Part shown: positions 11,221 to 21,370 of the stretch, one piece after another
Position numbering within the stretch: the first letter of the stretch is position 1
Layout: each line of letters begins with the position of its first letter
Source of the DNA: Rosa chinensis
Taxonomy: Eukaryota; Streptophyta; Magnoliopsida; Rosales; Rosaceae
DNA: 64,000 nt
NCBI RefSeq assembly: GCF_002994745.2
Contig: NC_037090.1
Coordinates: forward strand, 36,885,001 to 36,949,000
Reading direction: 5' to 3'
Notes under the pieces: model-generated
Seen by the model: only the letters and a program-made list of their open reading frames with translations
Database searches by the model: none
Told to the model about the DNA's origin: nothing
Translations under genes and position numbers: made by a program

Positions 11221-12383
11221 TCAAAACGAATTTACTATGGTATATCACTATATTCAAACAACAGAATTTTTCCATTCTGTTGTTAAAATTTTTCAGACAA
11301 CAGAAAACAACTATTCTGTCGTCTGATGAGTTTATTGACGTAGTGTCCTCCATATTTTCGCCGCTTCTTCGTTGAAAGTGTTCGACCTTGTTAAGAGCTT
11401 GACGCCACTTCATACATGCCGGACTTATTTTCTTCCAACGAGCGTGGCAACTAGAATGTGTTCTATCCATGCAACCTGCCGGTTTGTGAGCATTGTACTC
11501 CTCCGCCACACGACTCCACAATAAGTCCGACTTTTGATCTTTTCTGACGCAACCATCACCCCCAACGGTGATCCAAGCTTGGCAAAGAATAACTTCTTCA
11601 TTGTGCCTCCAAGAATCCCCTCTTGGAGCCATTTTTTCCAAGAAAAAAAAAAGGAAGATATATTTAAGAACAAGAAGATGGGTTAATGAATGGGAAATTG
11701 TGAAGGAGATGGAGGATATTTGGTGTGAGAAAATAGAAAAGAATGAGTTGGTATTTATAGAATTTCCTATATTTTACTGTTCCAACATATATATTTTTTT
11801 CCCATAATTTTCTGGTATTTATTTTTTTATTTTTTTGGAACAAAAATGAAATAATAACCTTTCATTTAATAACAGCCGTTGATAAGTTTTTTTTCCCTCA
11901 AATCTGAGCCATCAGATCGAAATAGATCCGTTCAGTGTAAAAAAAAAAAAGAAGCCAACATCAGACCGTCCATTTTCAAAATGGAGCGATCTCAGCCGTG
12001 CATTTAGTGACCGTTGAGTGTGCCAACGGTCGGCAGCAGACAGAATCGAGATGCGGGGCCCACTGCAGCAGACAACCTGCATGTGCTTTTTCTCTCTCCA
12101 GCGCAAGTTGGCGCGTCTTCCTCCTCCGCTATTCTCCCTTCTGCGAGTGCTGCCCACCTAAGTCTTCCAGCGAGTCAGGCCGCATATTGGGCTGGGTAAT
12201 CAGAAAGTGTGGTCCCGGGCAACAGTGCTGAGTCTTGGACTTGGATTTGTCTCAAATATGAGACTACAAATGAGCCCAAGTCCCATATTTATAGGACCAG
12301 ATCCACCAAAAATACAAGGTTGGAGAAGAAAAGTCTTATAATTGGCAAAATTTTGGTTTGGCACCCCAGGGTTGGAGTTGCCC

Positions 12384-12592
12384 TTAGAGCAGTGATATAT
12401 ATAACAAATTATTTTTGAAAATAGAGCAGTGGTATTTTAGTCATTTAAAGCTGAACATAGCCCTATCAAAACCCTAAACCCACTAGAACCCTTTGAGTCG
12501 TCTTAAAGCGCAGCCCTCCCTTCTCCCAAACAGAGCGTCGCCCTAGAGAGCATCACTCTCACCCTCCTCCTCAATCAACCAAAATCATCATC
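12384..12592 (+). promoter_or_regulatory. GAR1 promoter/leader with telo-box
   Basis: Only 209 bp separate the Harbinger end from the GAR1 ATG. The interval contains a TATATATAA stretch (12394-12402) and the motif AAACCCTAAA (12469-12478). The latter is the plant telo-box, common in promoters of ribosome-biogenesis genes and fitting for GAR1. A CT-rich leader (12510-12590) precedes the ATG. Transcription start was not determined. Any upstream elements of the ancestral promoter would now lie beyond 8.3 kb of transposon. Confidence 0.6.
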
Positions 12593-14340
12593 ATGCGACC
12601 TCCCAGAGGTGGCGGTAGTTTCAGAGGCAACCGCGGTGGCGGAGGTTTCAGAGGCCGCGGCGGCGGAGACTTCAGAGGTGGCCGTGGTGGCTTCCGCGAC
12701 GAAGGCCCTCCTTCGGAAGTGGTAGGTATGTTCATTCTTCTCTCAACTTTTCCTCTTCGTCATTGTGTTTTTATTCGTTTCAGTTTTTATGGTTGTACGC
12801 TTTGATAACAAAATAATCTTTGAGTTGGTGAAAGATGTCTCTGTGTTTCATTTTTTCTGTTCCTAGAGATTTATTTTTCTTACAACATGGTTTATTGATT
12901 CATTGATTGCTGTAGTGATACATTTTCGATTTTGGGTATGCAGAGGTTTCAACGTTTGTTCATGCATGTGAGGGTGATGCTGTCACAAAGCTCACACATG
13001 AGAAGATACCCTATTTCAATGCCCCAATCTATCTGCAGAACAAGACTCAGATAGGCAAAGTCGATGAAATTTTTGGCCCAATTAATGAATCTGTGAGTTC
13101 TCTTGTCGCTCTTTATGATGTCAACTCCTTGTAGCTTGTGCTTAGTGTTGACATGTGATATGCTTACTTTGTGGTATAATTGCAGTACTTCTCGGTCAAA
13201 GTGATGGAAGGCATTGTGGCAACTTCATATTCACAGGGTGATAAGTTCTATATTGACCCAGCGAAGCTTCTTCCTCTTGCAAGATTTCTTCCACAGCCCA
13301 AGTATGCTTCACTTTCTTGTTCATTTGTGTTCCTACTGTAATGAGACATCATGTGCCTTGTAACAAACAACACAAACAACTGCATGCCATATTACTTGTG
13401 ACCTCTTTTTCTTGGAAGTTTAGGAAGGCAGGGAATGAAGATCTATTCTCTTGTGATTCTTGGTTTTAGTGCCCTAAGTTTTCATCTTTGGATATTTTAC
13501 GAGTTTTTTTTTTTTTTTTTCAACAGTACTCTATTTGTAGACACTTGGTTGCCTTATTCATCATCTCAAAACTATTCTTCCTCTATATGCTCTATATTGT
13601 TTTTGTTCCTACTAGCATCCTTGTTTTTTTTTTTGGTCTGAACTAGCATCCTAGTTGAAATCTGGTTATCTTCTTCTTTTCTAATTCCTTGTGTTTTAAT
13701 AGATAGCCTTACTGCATATCATCTTGTCTTTTGGAAGTATTATTTTTCTTCTTCTAGCATGTTGCTGAGATCTTGAAACTGTGTTGTCTTTTTATAATTC
13801 TGATGGTTCTCAGGAAACTTCTTGGGAGCTTTTGTTCTTTGTCATATCTACAATTGCCATTCCCGTTTCATGAGAACAGGAGTGGGTTGATAGAATGTGT
13901 TTTATTTGAAAGTACTATTGTTTTTTCAAGTTCTTGGGGTGACTTCTTGCTATTTCTAGTAGGATTCTTTGGGATTGTGTATTGGGGTCGAATGGGAATA
14001 TCAGGTGTTATTTGATTCTAATAGGAAAACAAAAAGGCTTTCATCCGACTCATATGCATGGTTGTGACTGACACTTAAATGTTTGTGTGGGTAACTTTTT
14101 GTTTGTCTGTATCTTGTGTAATCTATTTGTGATATTTTTGGTCTTCATTGAATTGAATTTAAAATTTGTTGCAGGGGACAGAAACCAGCTTTTTCTCGAG
14201 GTGGAGGACGTGGAGGCAGGGGACCTCCAAGGGGTGGCGGCAGAGGTGGAGTTTATCGTGGCAGGGGACCTCCAAGGGGGGGTGGCAGAGGACCCCCGAG
14301 GGGTGGGCGTGGTGGCTTCAGGGGCAGAGGGAGATTTTAG
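12593..14340 (+). CDS. GAR1: H/ACA ribonucleoprotein complex subunit 1 (GAR1)
   Basis: GAR1 is a core protein of nucleolar H/ACA snoRNPs, which guide pseudouridylation of rRNA with dyskerin (NAP57/CBF5), NOP10 and NHP2. Four exons are inferred: 12593-12725, 12944-13092, 13186-13301 and 14175-14340. All introns are GT-AG and in phase, giving 187 residues. The N-terminus is Gly/Arg-rich ([16 protein letters not shown]). The conserved Gar1 beta-barrel core follows: [45 protein letters not shown], then [19 protein letters not shown]. The last exon is a second RGG domain ([18 protein letters not shown]) ending in GRGRF. The bipartite RGG-core-RGG layout and length match plant GAR1. The first ATG of the long Gly/Arg frame was taken as the start. 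Confidence 0.96.
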
Positions 14341-14845
14341 AGTAACATTGCTCTCCCCATTTCATGTTGTTGCTATTTCAGAATGCTTTAGGATTCACAA
14401 AAGTCACAGTTTCATGCTTGTTTTGGTGGTGACGTGTGGTTTTGTGGATGTTCATGTTTATGTCTATGTTTATCTTGCTGAAGAATTTGTACTGGATGAA
14501 GTTAATTATAGATGTTTATTTTGAATTTATATAACTTCTTTGAAAATGAGCCCTCTCTGCATGGATGGAGTCTTTTTTATTGCATTTGTTATTTGGTCTG
14601 TCTAGCATCAAAGTGGATATGTGAACTCATTAGGTCTTAGGTGTATTGAAGGAAACTTCCAAGTTGCGTTGAAGTTGAAGGAAGTAGATGAATTCGATAT
14701 AAGGAGTTGGTATCCGTCCTACCATTTTGGTAGGGATTAGACAGGGTCTACGTTTCCTAATATGTTAATGTAAGCAGCGTGTGTAGATGAGCTTTAGGCC
14801 TAGATTAGAACAATGAATAATTGAAGCGGACCTGAAGCATTAGTC
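14341..14845. other. GAR1 3' flank
   Basis: This probably holds the GAR1 3' UTR and then plain intergenic DNA. No coding frame or repeat end was recognised. Confidence 0.5.
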
Positions 14846-15003
14846 ACCACTCACCACATCGATGTAGTGGGCAGCACATGGGATCCGGTACAGCTGATAT
14901 TGTTTCTCTAGCTCCCTTCCGGCTTTTTTAAATGCTGATGCATTATCAGTGACAATCTGGACAACATTTTCTGGTCTAACATCTTGGATAATCTCATCTA
15001 ACA
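14846..15003 (-). pseudogene. hAT-superfamily transposase fragment (DUF659-type)
   Basis: Read on the minus strand from about 15003, one open stretch encodes LLDEIIQDVRPENVVQIVTD, then NASAFKKAGRELEKQYQ and IPCAAHYIDVV. VVQIVTDNA followed by PCAAH is the signature of DUF659/hAT transposases, covering the region around the second catalytic Asp. It ends at a TAA soon after and has no flanking hAT termini that I can see, so it is a short relic. Confidence 0.75.
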
Positions 15004-15143
15004 AAATATACATGTAGTAAGTGTTGTAAATACTACAATTATATGGCTGTCCGCGTAATTATTTTGGGTTAACATGTAATATTCATTAGTTAGTCCATTA
15101 TGTAAATTGAGGAAATTTGAGATTGATCACAAGGAAACCTTAA

Positions 15144-16307
15144 GAGCAAGTTCACTGTGGCCTCCTGACCAACCTCCACTTAGGCTGGCTGAGGTGGTGA
15201 CCTCAATTTCCTCAATTTCCAGAAAAATGGTTTCCACCAGTTGTTTTTTGACTGCCATGAATTTGAGATTTGCTTAAAAAACCCTTTCTTAATTTTGGTC
15301 CTAGTTAGACCAACGTCTTGACCCAAAATCTAACCCAAGCAGGCCAGTTGCCATATTAGCCCAACTCTATATTGTGGCTGAAGTTAGCAAGGCCGCGACA
15401 GAAACTAAGCTAAGAGTGTTGGAGAAGTTGCCGGTGCAAACGAGCTGCGACGGAGACTAGAACAACCCAGAAACCAAAAAATGAGAATATTAGTATGTAG
15501 AGTGTGTTGAGAGGATTAATTTTCTTATCTCATGTAGTTAAATCGATTGCCCGAAATTGTCGGGAAACAGTCTGAAAAAATTCAAGGTATCGTCGCCACC
15601 CGTCGCTGATTGGACCACCGCCAGGAGGACATCGGCTTTGAGGAGAGGGATCGAGCACATGTGGTCCACCGCCGGGAGATGGTCAGACGGTGAAGTGCCG
15701 GTTGGATTCTCTTTCTGGGTTTTCGGGTTGCGCTCGCTGGTTAGAAGCCTAGAATATCGTGGTCTGCCAAAATTTGACCCGATCTGATCCTATATATAGC
15801 CTCTCCAATAATTGAATTCGGATGGCTATGATAAAGGTGGTGGGTATTTTAATGGCCCAGATCACACCGCACAAATTTGTCATTTTTCCTTTAATAATTT
15901 CTAAAATTTCAAAATTTTGGAAAATCATTATAAATAGCTCGGGTATCCGAAAAATTCCCACAAACTCGTTGTATCATGTACTTTATTATCCAACTCTTAA
16001 ATCGAGGATTTCACCTTATGAAAATTTCTGAAAATATTCTCGAACATCTTTTATAATTACAGAGATCGCAAATAAATAATTTATCGAACGATCTCAATTA
16101 AGCTTGATGAATTTTCCAGAGCTCACAAATAATATGCAAATGATCTATTATGTATTTCAATTTTACAATAAATAAATTAATAAAAAATTCAATGAACAGT
16201 AACTGACCGGTCAAGAAATAAAATGGGTGGAAACACATGTCCAGTGGCAGTGAATAGTGTCTTGACCTAGTGACCCTGATGTATAAACCCAACGGGTGAA
16301 CTTACTC
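15144..16307. mobile_element. Tourist-like non-autonomous element (PIF/Harbinger type)
   Basis: The left end GAGCAAGTTCAC (15144-15155) and right end GTGAACTTACTC (16296-16307) are inverted repeats with one mismatch. TAA flanks both sides (15141-15143, 16308-16310), matching the PIF/Harbinger 3-bp TSD. The 1164-bp interior has no transposase. Its short ORFs have no domain, and AT-rich filler dominates the right half. The TIR sequence differs from that of the 4035-12383 element, so it belongs to another family. Confidence 0.75.
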
Positions 16308-16310
16308 TAA

Positions 16311-16434
16311 GATTGGTGACCAAGTAACTTTGGGAGTGATCGCTAAGTCATCTTATGAGTGATCACCAAGTTACTATGTGAGTGATGACCAAGTTAGTGT
16401 GATCATCAAGTAACTCTATCCCTATACTCAAATG
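16311..16434. repeat. Short imperfect tandem motif
   Basis: A motif of the form GTGATCACCAAGTTACT recurs about four times with variation between 16315 and 16415. It lies between the Tourist-like element and the Copia RNase H remnant. Confidence 0.55.
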
Positions 16435-16722
16435 TTGTGGATGAAGCAAATGCTCATGGATTATGGTATACCCCAAGGTAAGTTGTCTATCTTCTATGAC
16501 AATACTAGTGCCATCAATATTACCAAAAATCCTGTTCAACACTCTAGAACCAAGCACATTGATTTGAGATATCATTTTATTAGAGATTTGGTTGAATAGA
16601 ATATTCTTGAGCTGAGCTTTGTACCTACTGATAGTCAATTAGCTGACTTGTTCACCAAACCTCTCGACACTGCTAGATTTGAATTGTTGAGAAATGCTCT
16701 TGGTATATGTTCTAAATATTGA
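16435..16722 (+). pseudogene. Ty1/Copia RNase H C-terminal remnant
   Basis: The frame LWMKQMLMDYGI, LSIFYDNTSAINITKNPVQH, SRTKHIDLRYHFIRDLVE and LADLFTKPLDTARFELLRNA is the C-terminus of Copia Pol. It includes the YDN...AI and SRTKHIDLRYHFIR landmarks and the terminal LADLFTKPL. One in-frame TAG (16597-16599) follows DLVE, and the natural stop is TGA at 16720-16722. Everything upstream in Pol is missing, cut off near the Tourist-like element. Confidence 0.85.
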
Positions 16723-17535
16723 GTGTTCCTACTTTCTAACCAACATTGAGTAGACAATAATTTGATCTTAGCTTGCTGAGAAGTGAGAACTCAATCTTTG
16801 TCGGTTATATATACTGTATTTAAGTTGTGATTTGTGCTCATGCCTTACTTTGGATAATACAATTGCCCCTCTCTAGGGCATTCTGTCAGTTTTACTTTAT
16901 TTGCACTTTCACACATATTTACATACGTGGTGGCCTTTACTTCTTCTAGTGGTTGTGAGAGCGATTTCTAAAACTTGACAGGCTCATCAAGTACTTTCTA
17001 TTCCTCCAGTTGTTAAAAAGGGTACCTAAAAGCTTACTGGAGGATGATCTAGCTATTCCCAAATGTAATCAGGTCTTGGTTGTGGTGAACTTTTCAAGGC
17101 TTGCAAGAAACAGGAATGGCTTAATCACTGTTAAGAAATTAAGTTCTTAGACCAGTAACTCGAGGTACACTTCGTTTGAACATCCTTGTTATGTTTAGTA
17201 CCCTAAGATCATCTGGTTTAGGAGCTACTGTTGTGTGCCTTGCTACATGAGTTCGAATTGGTGTTTTGTTCCAAAGAACGGTAAATCTGGTTACCTATGT
17301 CTGTTGTTACAAGCAGAAGATGTTTCCTGGTATTATTAGGAATCAAAAGAAGGTTGAACAAGAGGTGAGTTAAGTTTGGTTTTTAATTTCCCTCTCCTCT
17401 CCACTAGGCAAGGTTCATAAGCCCCATCTATGCTTTGTGTTCACTCATTCACTGTTAACTGACACAATCCCTTCTTGCGTTTAATTGTTATTATTGATAA
17501 AGTACATCATTAATACAAACTTGTGATCTTAGAAC
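16723..17535. other. Presumed 3' untranslated part of the Copia remnant
   Basis: No open frame was recognised. The stretch continues on the far side of the solo LTR (from 19400). A purine-rich run with AGGGGGAG (19556-19563) there could be the element's polypurine tract, but I could not find a paired LTR. Confidence 0.35.
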
Positions 17536-17540
17536 AGTAT

Positions 17541-19394
17541 TGAAAGGAAGGGATGGATTTCAAAACTTTTTAATTAGTGCGGAATTGGTTTAACCATTAA
17601 ACTACTAACTAAACATAAAATCCATTACTTTAATCCATGATCTTGGCTTATTGTGATATGTATATAAACATAGCATGCTTAGTAGGGAAGAACAAAGAGG
17701 GAGTTTATGTTCTACTCACCTTGGAGCGTGATCTCAATCCGATCCAAGTGAACCACCAAAGTTCCTTTCCTTGATCTCTCCTTGTGTGTGTCTCCTCCAC
17801 GTTGAAGCACCTTGGATTGAGAACTACTTCTCGTGCTTATAGTTTCCTCCTTGATGTTGCAACTAGAGCCACAAAAGGATGTGACCTCTAAGGATCTTCA
17901 CCAAGTGAATCAAGAGATGAAGAAAATGAAAGAAAGGAAGAAGATATGCAAGTGTTCTTCCTTCCTTGTGATAACACCAACTTGTGCTTGGACAAAGGGA
18001 GAACTCTCTCTTTTCAACTAAAAGAAGATTGTGTGAAGACACACTCAAGCTTACTCCACTTTCTTGTTGTTTCTCTTTGTCCATGCTTTCCCCTTTTATA
18101 ATTGGAAATAACTCCAACCACTAAAAGTGAAATATTGACTTTCACAAAGCCAATATGTTGGCTGGTCTATACATGCTATTGGGCACTAAAAATGTGTCTT
18201 GGGCTTTCATTCAAGTCTCACTTAGTGAACCCCAAGTCCACACCAAAATCCGACAATCGTTTATGCTCAATACATTCGGTTTTACCCAAAAGACCTAATT
18301 ATGTCCAAATAATAAATCTAATTAATTATTTGGTCATAACCAACTCTTGTTTGATCTTCTTCATATACAATCTCAAGAATCTATTTATATGGTGTGTGAT
18401 CTCTTAGGTTCTAATTAACAAGGCAGTGAAGTTTATAGAACCATTCTATTTCAATTACGAATCAAAACTCCTTTTTGATTCTCCCTTGTTTTTAGGATCA
18501 TAAATGGTTATTAATCCTCGGGGACTTCACAAGTCATGAGTGACATCTTGCAACATATCATGACTACCCTAGTTAATGTAGAATAACCTATTCAATTGGA
18601 ATTACAATACAATACGGTCCTTCTCTAACACGATGTTCTAAATCACATCATTGGGGTATGGAATTGATATGTCAAACCCCCAATGTGATTTCCATTCTTA
18701 TGTGATTCTAAGAATGTGATTAAAAACTCCTTTTTAATCTCATTCAATGCTTTGGCCAAAGACTTTTGAATCACATCTTGAACATACACCTTATTTACTT
18801 AAGGTTAGAGACTCCTTGTTGTACACTCACATGTCTCTATGATCGAATTGATTACTCCAATGAATGCATCAATCATATCCATTAAGGGACATAATATTAT
18901 TGCATCATCAAGAGTTAATCCACTCACTCATAAGACAACCATGGTATCTCAGGTCAAAGGACTAACTTGTATTATTGCAATTTAGAGTTCAAGTTTGACA
19001 TGTAAGTAAAACTCCATACAAGAACTCTAACGATCGCGTTCAGTGTACTCTTTAAGATAAGAGCACCCACATACTTGTATTAGTGTCTCTACACGAATGA
19101 CAAGAGACATATCATCCTCCATATTGAGCATATATAATATGTGCTAGTCTTTCCGGATTATCAATATCCAAATGATAATCCTATGACTAAGAACATTTTA
19201 GGATATGAGTGTAAAAGAGTAAAGGTCTCACACATCTAACTCTTTAGATTACTTTCTCTTTAACTCATATTCATTGGACCTTGTTCAATCAAATATCAAA
19301 TATAAAGAATGAACAATAAACTTTGCCCTTTTGATTAGTAATAATTACAATAATCATTACATCAAAATGATTATTTTAGGACACAACTCCTTCA
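17541..19394 (-). mobile_element. Solo LTR, 1854 bp, minus orientation
   Basis: The segment begins TGAAAGGAAGG and ends CCTTCA, i.e. TG...CA with a short terminal inverted repeat. It is flanked by AGTAT on both sides (17536-17540 and 19395-19399), a 5-bp integrase-type TSD. Read on the minus strand it starts TGAAGGAGTTGTGTCC and contains a good TATA box (TATAAAAGGGG, reverse complement of 18090-18100), as an LTR promoter should. There is no pol frame and only one copy, so recombination between two LTRs most likely removed the interior. Confidence 0.85.
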
Positions 19395-20650
19395 AGTATG
19401 TCGTCCCAATATCTATCTGTGGTTCTTGGTGTTATGCTATGTAGTTTTCTATTTCTTTGGTCTTAATGTAGCATATACTTTACATCTTGAGCGAATTTTT
19501 CTCTCTTTTCATTGGTCTGATTTGGTGTAATTAAGTCTCTCAAAAGGCATGTGTTTAGGGGGAGTTATTACCTTGCGTTTCTTAAGGCAGTTTATTTGTG
19601 CCATAACTCCTCTCTTGCAGGAAAAGCTATGTCACTTGGTTGGAAGGGTGTTTGTTGAGTTGCCTAACCCTAACTCTTGTGTTCTATTTAAAGGCTATGT
19701 TACTCTAGGGTTTGTCTCATTGTGCAGTTTCAAAACTTCTATCTTTTCATCTTTCCGCCTCTTCTCCATCATTGTACGCATCATGATCACCACTCGCATC
19801 GGAGGAAGCCAGTGCCATCCTCCTCTTTTTCTGGAGGAGGAAGGCCGCCAAGCCACTGCTAGAGCCAGCCTAACCCATCCTAGCGACCATCGTCCTTCTT
19901 GTGAACACGGCCGGAGTCCTCCTCCACTACCTCATCGGTCTCTCAGGCTACATGTCGGCGAGTCCACCTCCTTCCCCTTTGCTGGTGCTCCTCGGCCTTT
20001 GGCCTCCTTGGACAACCTTGCTGCTTCCATTGAAGACATGCACTCCACTCTCCCTGATGCCATCATGGTGACTGACTGGAGAGTCACCAGCCTCATCAAC
20101 TATGTGGCTGACATGAACTTCTCATTGGTCTGGTGTCACACAGGAGGAGTGACGGAGCGCCACCCCCTGGTGGCTCCGATCACCCAGCTTTAAAGGATGA
20201 GGGGAAAGAGGTGGGTATGAGTTGTGGGCCTCTGTCTGGCCGGGAAACCCATTTTCTCTTCCTTTTTCTTCTGGGCCTGGTTTGGTTGGGCTGGTGGAGA
20301 GTGGCAAGGCTTTTAATTTTGTTGCTTTGAATAACTGAGCATTGCTTGGCTTTTACCCTATTCTGCCATTGATCGTTGCTGTTTGCTGATTAATGAGTGA
20401 CGATATACACCAATGAAGGTTTTGGGCATCAAGTTGGTTGCTCTAGTTTAGGGTTGGATAGGTGTAGGGTTTTTTATTTTTTATTTTTCGCTTTTTCTTT
20501 TTTAGTTTGGTTTTTGGTTGCTTTGCTCTATGCATACTGATTTGTGCATCGAGATGTAATATGAGGGATTCTCGAATCCCTCTACCTTGACCGAGAGATA
20601 GAGATCGTTGCTATTATTAATAGAACCCGATAAAAAAGTGTTCAAATTTC
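19395..20650 (+). other. Continuation of retroelement host sequence; unassigned ORF
   Basis: This region directly continues the pre-insertion sequence at 17535. It has a TATA-like block (CTATTTAAAGGC, 19685-19696) and a GC-richer stretch with a 214-codon frame (19549-20193) that I cannot assign; its SLDNLAASIEDMHSTL stretch looks protein-like. A T-rich region (20470-20510) and the end ATAGAACCCGATAAAAAAG (20621-20639) resemble a LINE-type 3' tail. It may be a chimaera of two decayed retroelements. Confidence 0.3.
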
Positions 20651-21021
20651 TCTTTCTATATTTTATATTTAATTTTCTAATGTTAATTTTAAATTTTTGC
20701 TTGCGTAAAACGTGATTATTATCAAATTCGAACATAGAGGCTGGTATATTGTTTGTTTTCCTAATAGGTTGGTATATTATGTACCTATTCACATGTTATG
20801 ATCTGCAGCTGATACATAAATCTGCTTCCTTTAAAATGTGTTTCGTTTCTTTCTATTGCATTATTTCAAGTAGGTTCTGCTCCTTGTCTTTTTTAATATG
20901 CTCACGTTTCTTTTTTGACATAACACTCTTGTCATTTTGGCAGAATAGCATTAACATATGGATCCTTACTTATTCTGTAGGACAGTAAAGCATGTGTAAA
21001 AGATGTGAACAATAATTTTTT

Positions 21022-21064
<43 letters not shown>

Positions 21065-21370
21065 TACAGAATACAATATGATAAAAGAGATATTACCTAA
21101 GAAATTTCACAGATTTTCTTATTTAGTGCAGTAACAGAAAGATACAGACCTTAGAACCAAAAAAAAAAAAAAAAAAAAATGAACACAAGTCTAATACTTC
21201 TTGTTTTGTTTCATCTGAGATTAGCTGATGTGATGAGCTAGTAGAGTCCATCTCCCATAAACAAGGGTTCATATTCAATAACTTGTACGGGCTAGGAAAG
21301 CTATGTAGTGCACAAAAAACAATAGCAAATTTCCCAATGTTCTTTTGATTCAGAATGAGGTCAACTTAGA
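20651..21370. other. AT-rich intergenic DNA with an (ATA)n microsatellite
   Basis: An ATA/AAT trinucleotide run occupies 21022-21064, and an A-run lies at 21160-21179. No coding frame was recognised. Confidence 0.7.

Larger units (their letters stand above)
7097..11345. mobile_element. Non-autonomous CACTA-type transposon nested in the Harbinger Myb gene
   Basis: The element starts CACTATGTCAATAAACTC and ends in its inverted copy. About 30 terminal bases match with two differences (T/C at position 6, A/G at position 26). It is flanked by TCC on both sides (7094-7096, 11346-11348), the 3-bp TSD of CACTA elements. The subterminal regions carry many copies of a CTGTTGTCTGA motif in both orientations (7127-7270 and 11110-11325), as CACTA transposases require. 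I see no transposase reading frame. The interior instead holds exon-like pieces on the minus strand (7951-9501) and a GA-rich leader-like stretch (10560-10760). Confidence 0.9.
6418..11641 (-). pseudogene. Harbinger-associated Myb/SANT-like gene, split by a transposon and frameshifted
   Basis: The first exon runs from 11641 down to 11346. It encodes a trihelix/SANT-like domain (SWRHNEEVILCQAWITVGGD, then RTHSSCHARWKKISP), the DNA-binding partner usually encoded beside PIF/Harbinger transposases. A CACTA-type element interrupts it at 7097-11345. Removing the insert and one TCC copy rejoins the frame as MEDE, followed at 7090 by a GT donor. A second exon starts at 6937 after an AG and continues through NVKSTYYDSEDCDF. 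It then changes frame near 6850 and again near 6690 before a Gln/Glu-rich, probably coiled tail ending at 6418. The insertion and both frameshifts make it non-functional. Confidence 0.8.
4035..12383. mobile_element. PIF/Harbinger DNA transposon, non-functional, with a CACTA-type element nested inside
   Basis: The two ends are inverted copies of GGGCAACTCCAACC (4035-4048 and 12370-12383), flanked on both sides by TTA (4032-4034 and 12384-12386), the 3-bp TSD preferred by PIF/Harbinger. It carries the two genes expected of an autonomous element: a DDE transposase on the plus strand (4774-6108) and a Myb/SANT-type gene on the minus strand (split between 11641-11346 and 7096-6418). Both are broken. 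Of the 8349 bp, 4249 bp are a later insertion (7097-11345), so the element itself is about 4.1 kb. The right end stops 209 bp before the GAR1 start codon. Confidence 0.93.

Noticed and set aside
11912..12231. Overlapping ORFs on both strands in the right end of the Harbinger element
   Set aside because: They lie in the subterminal non-coding region of the transposon and have no domains.
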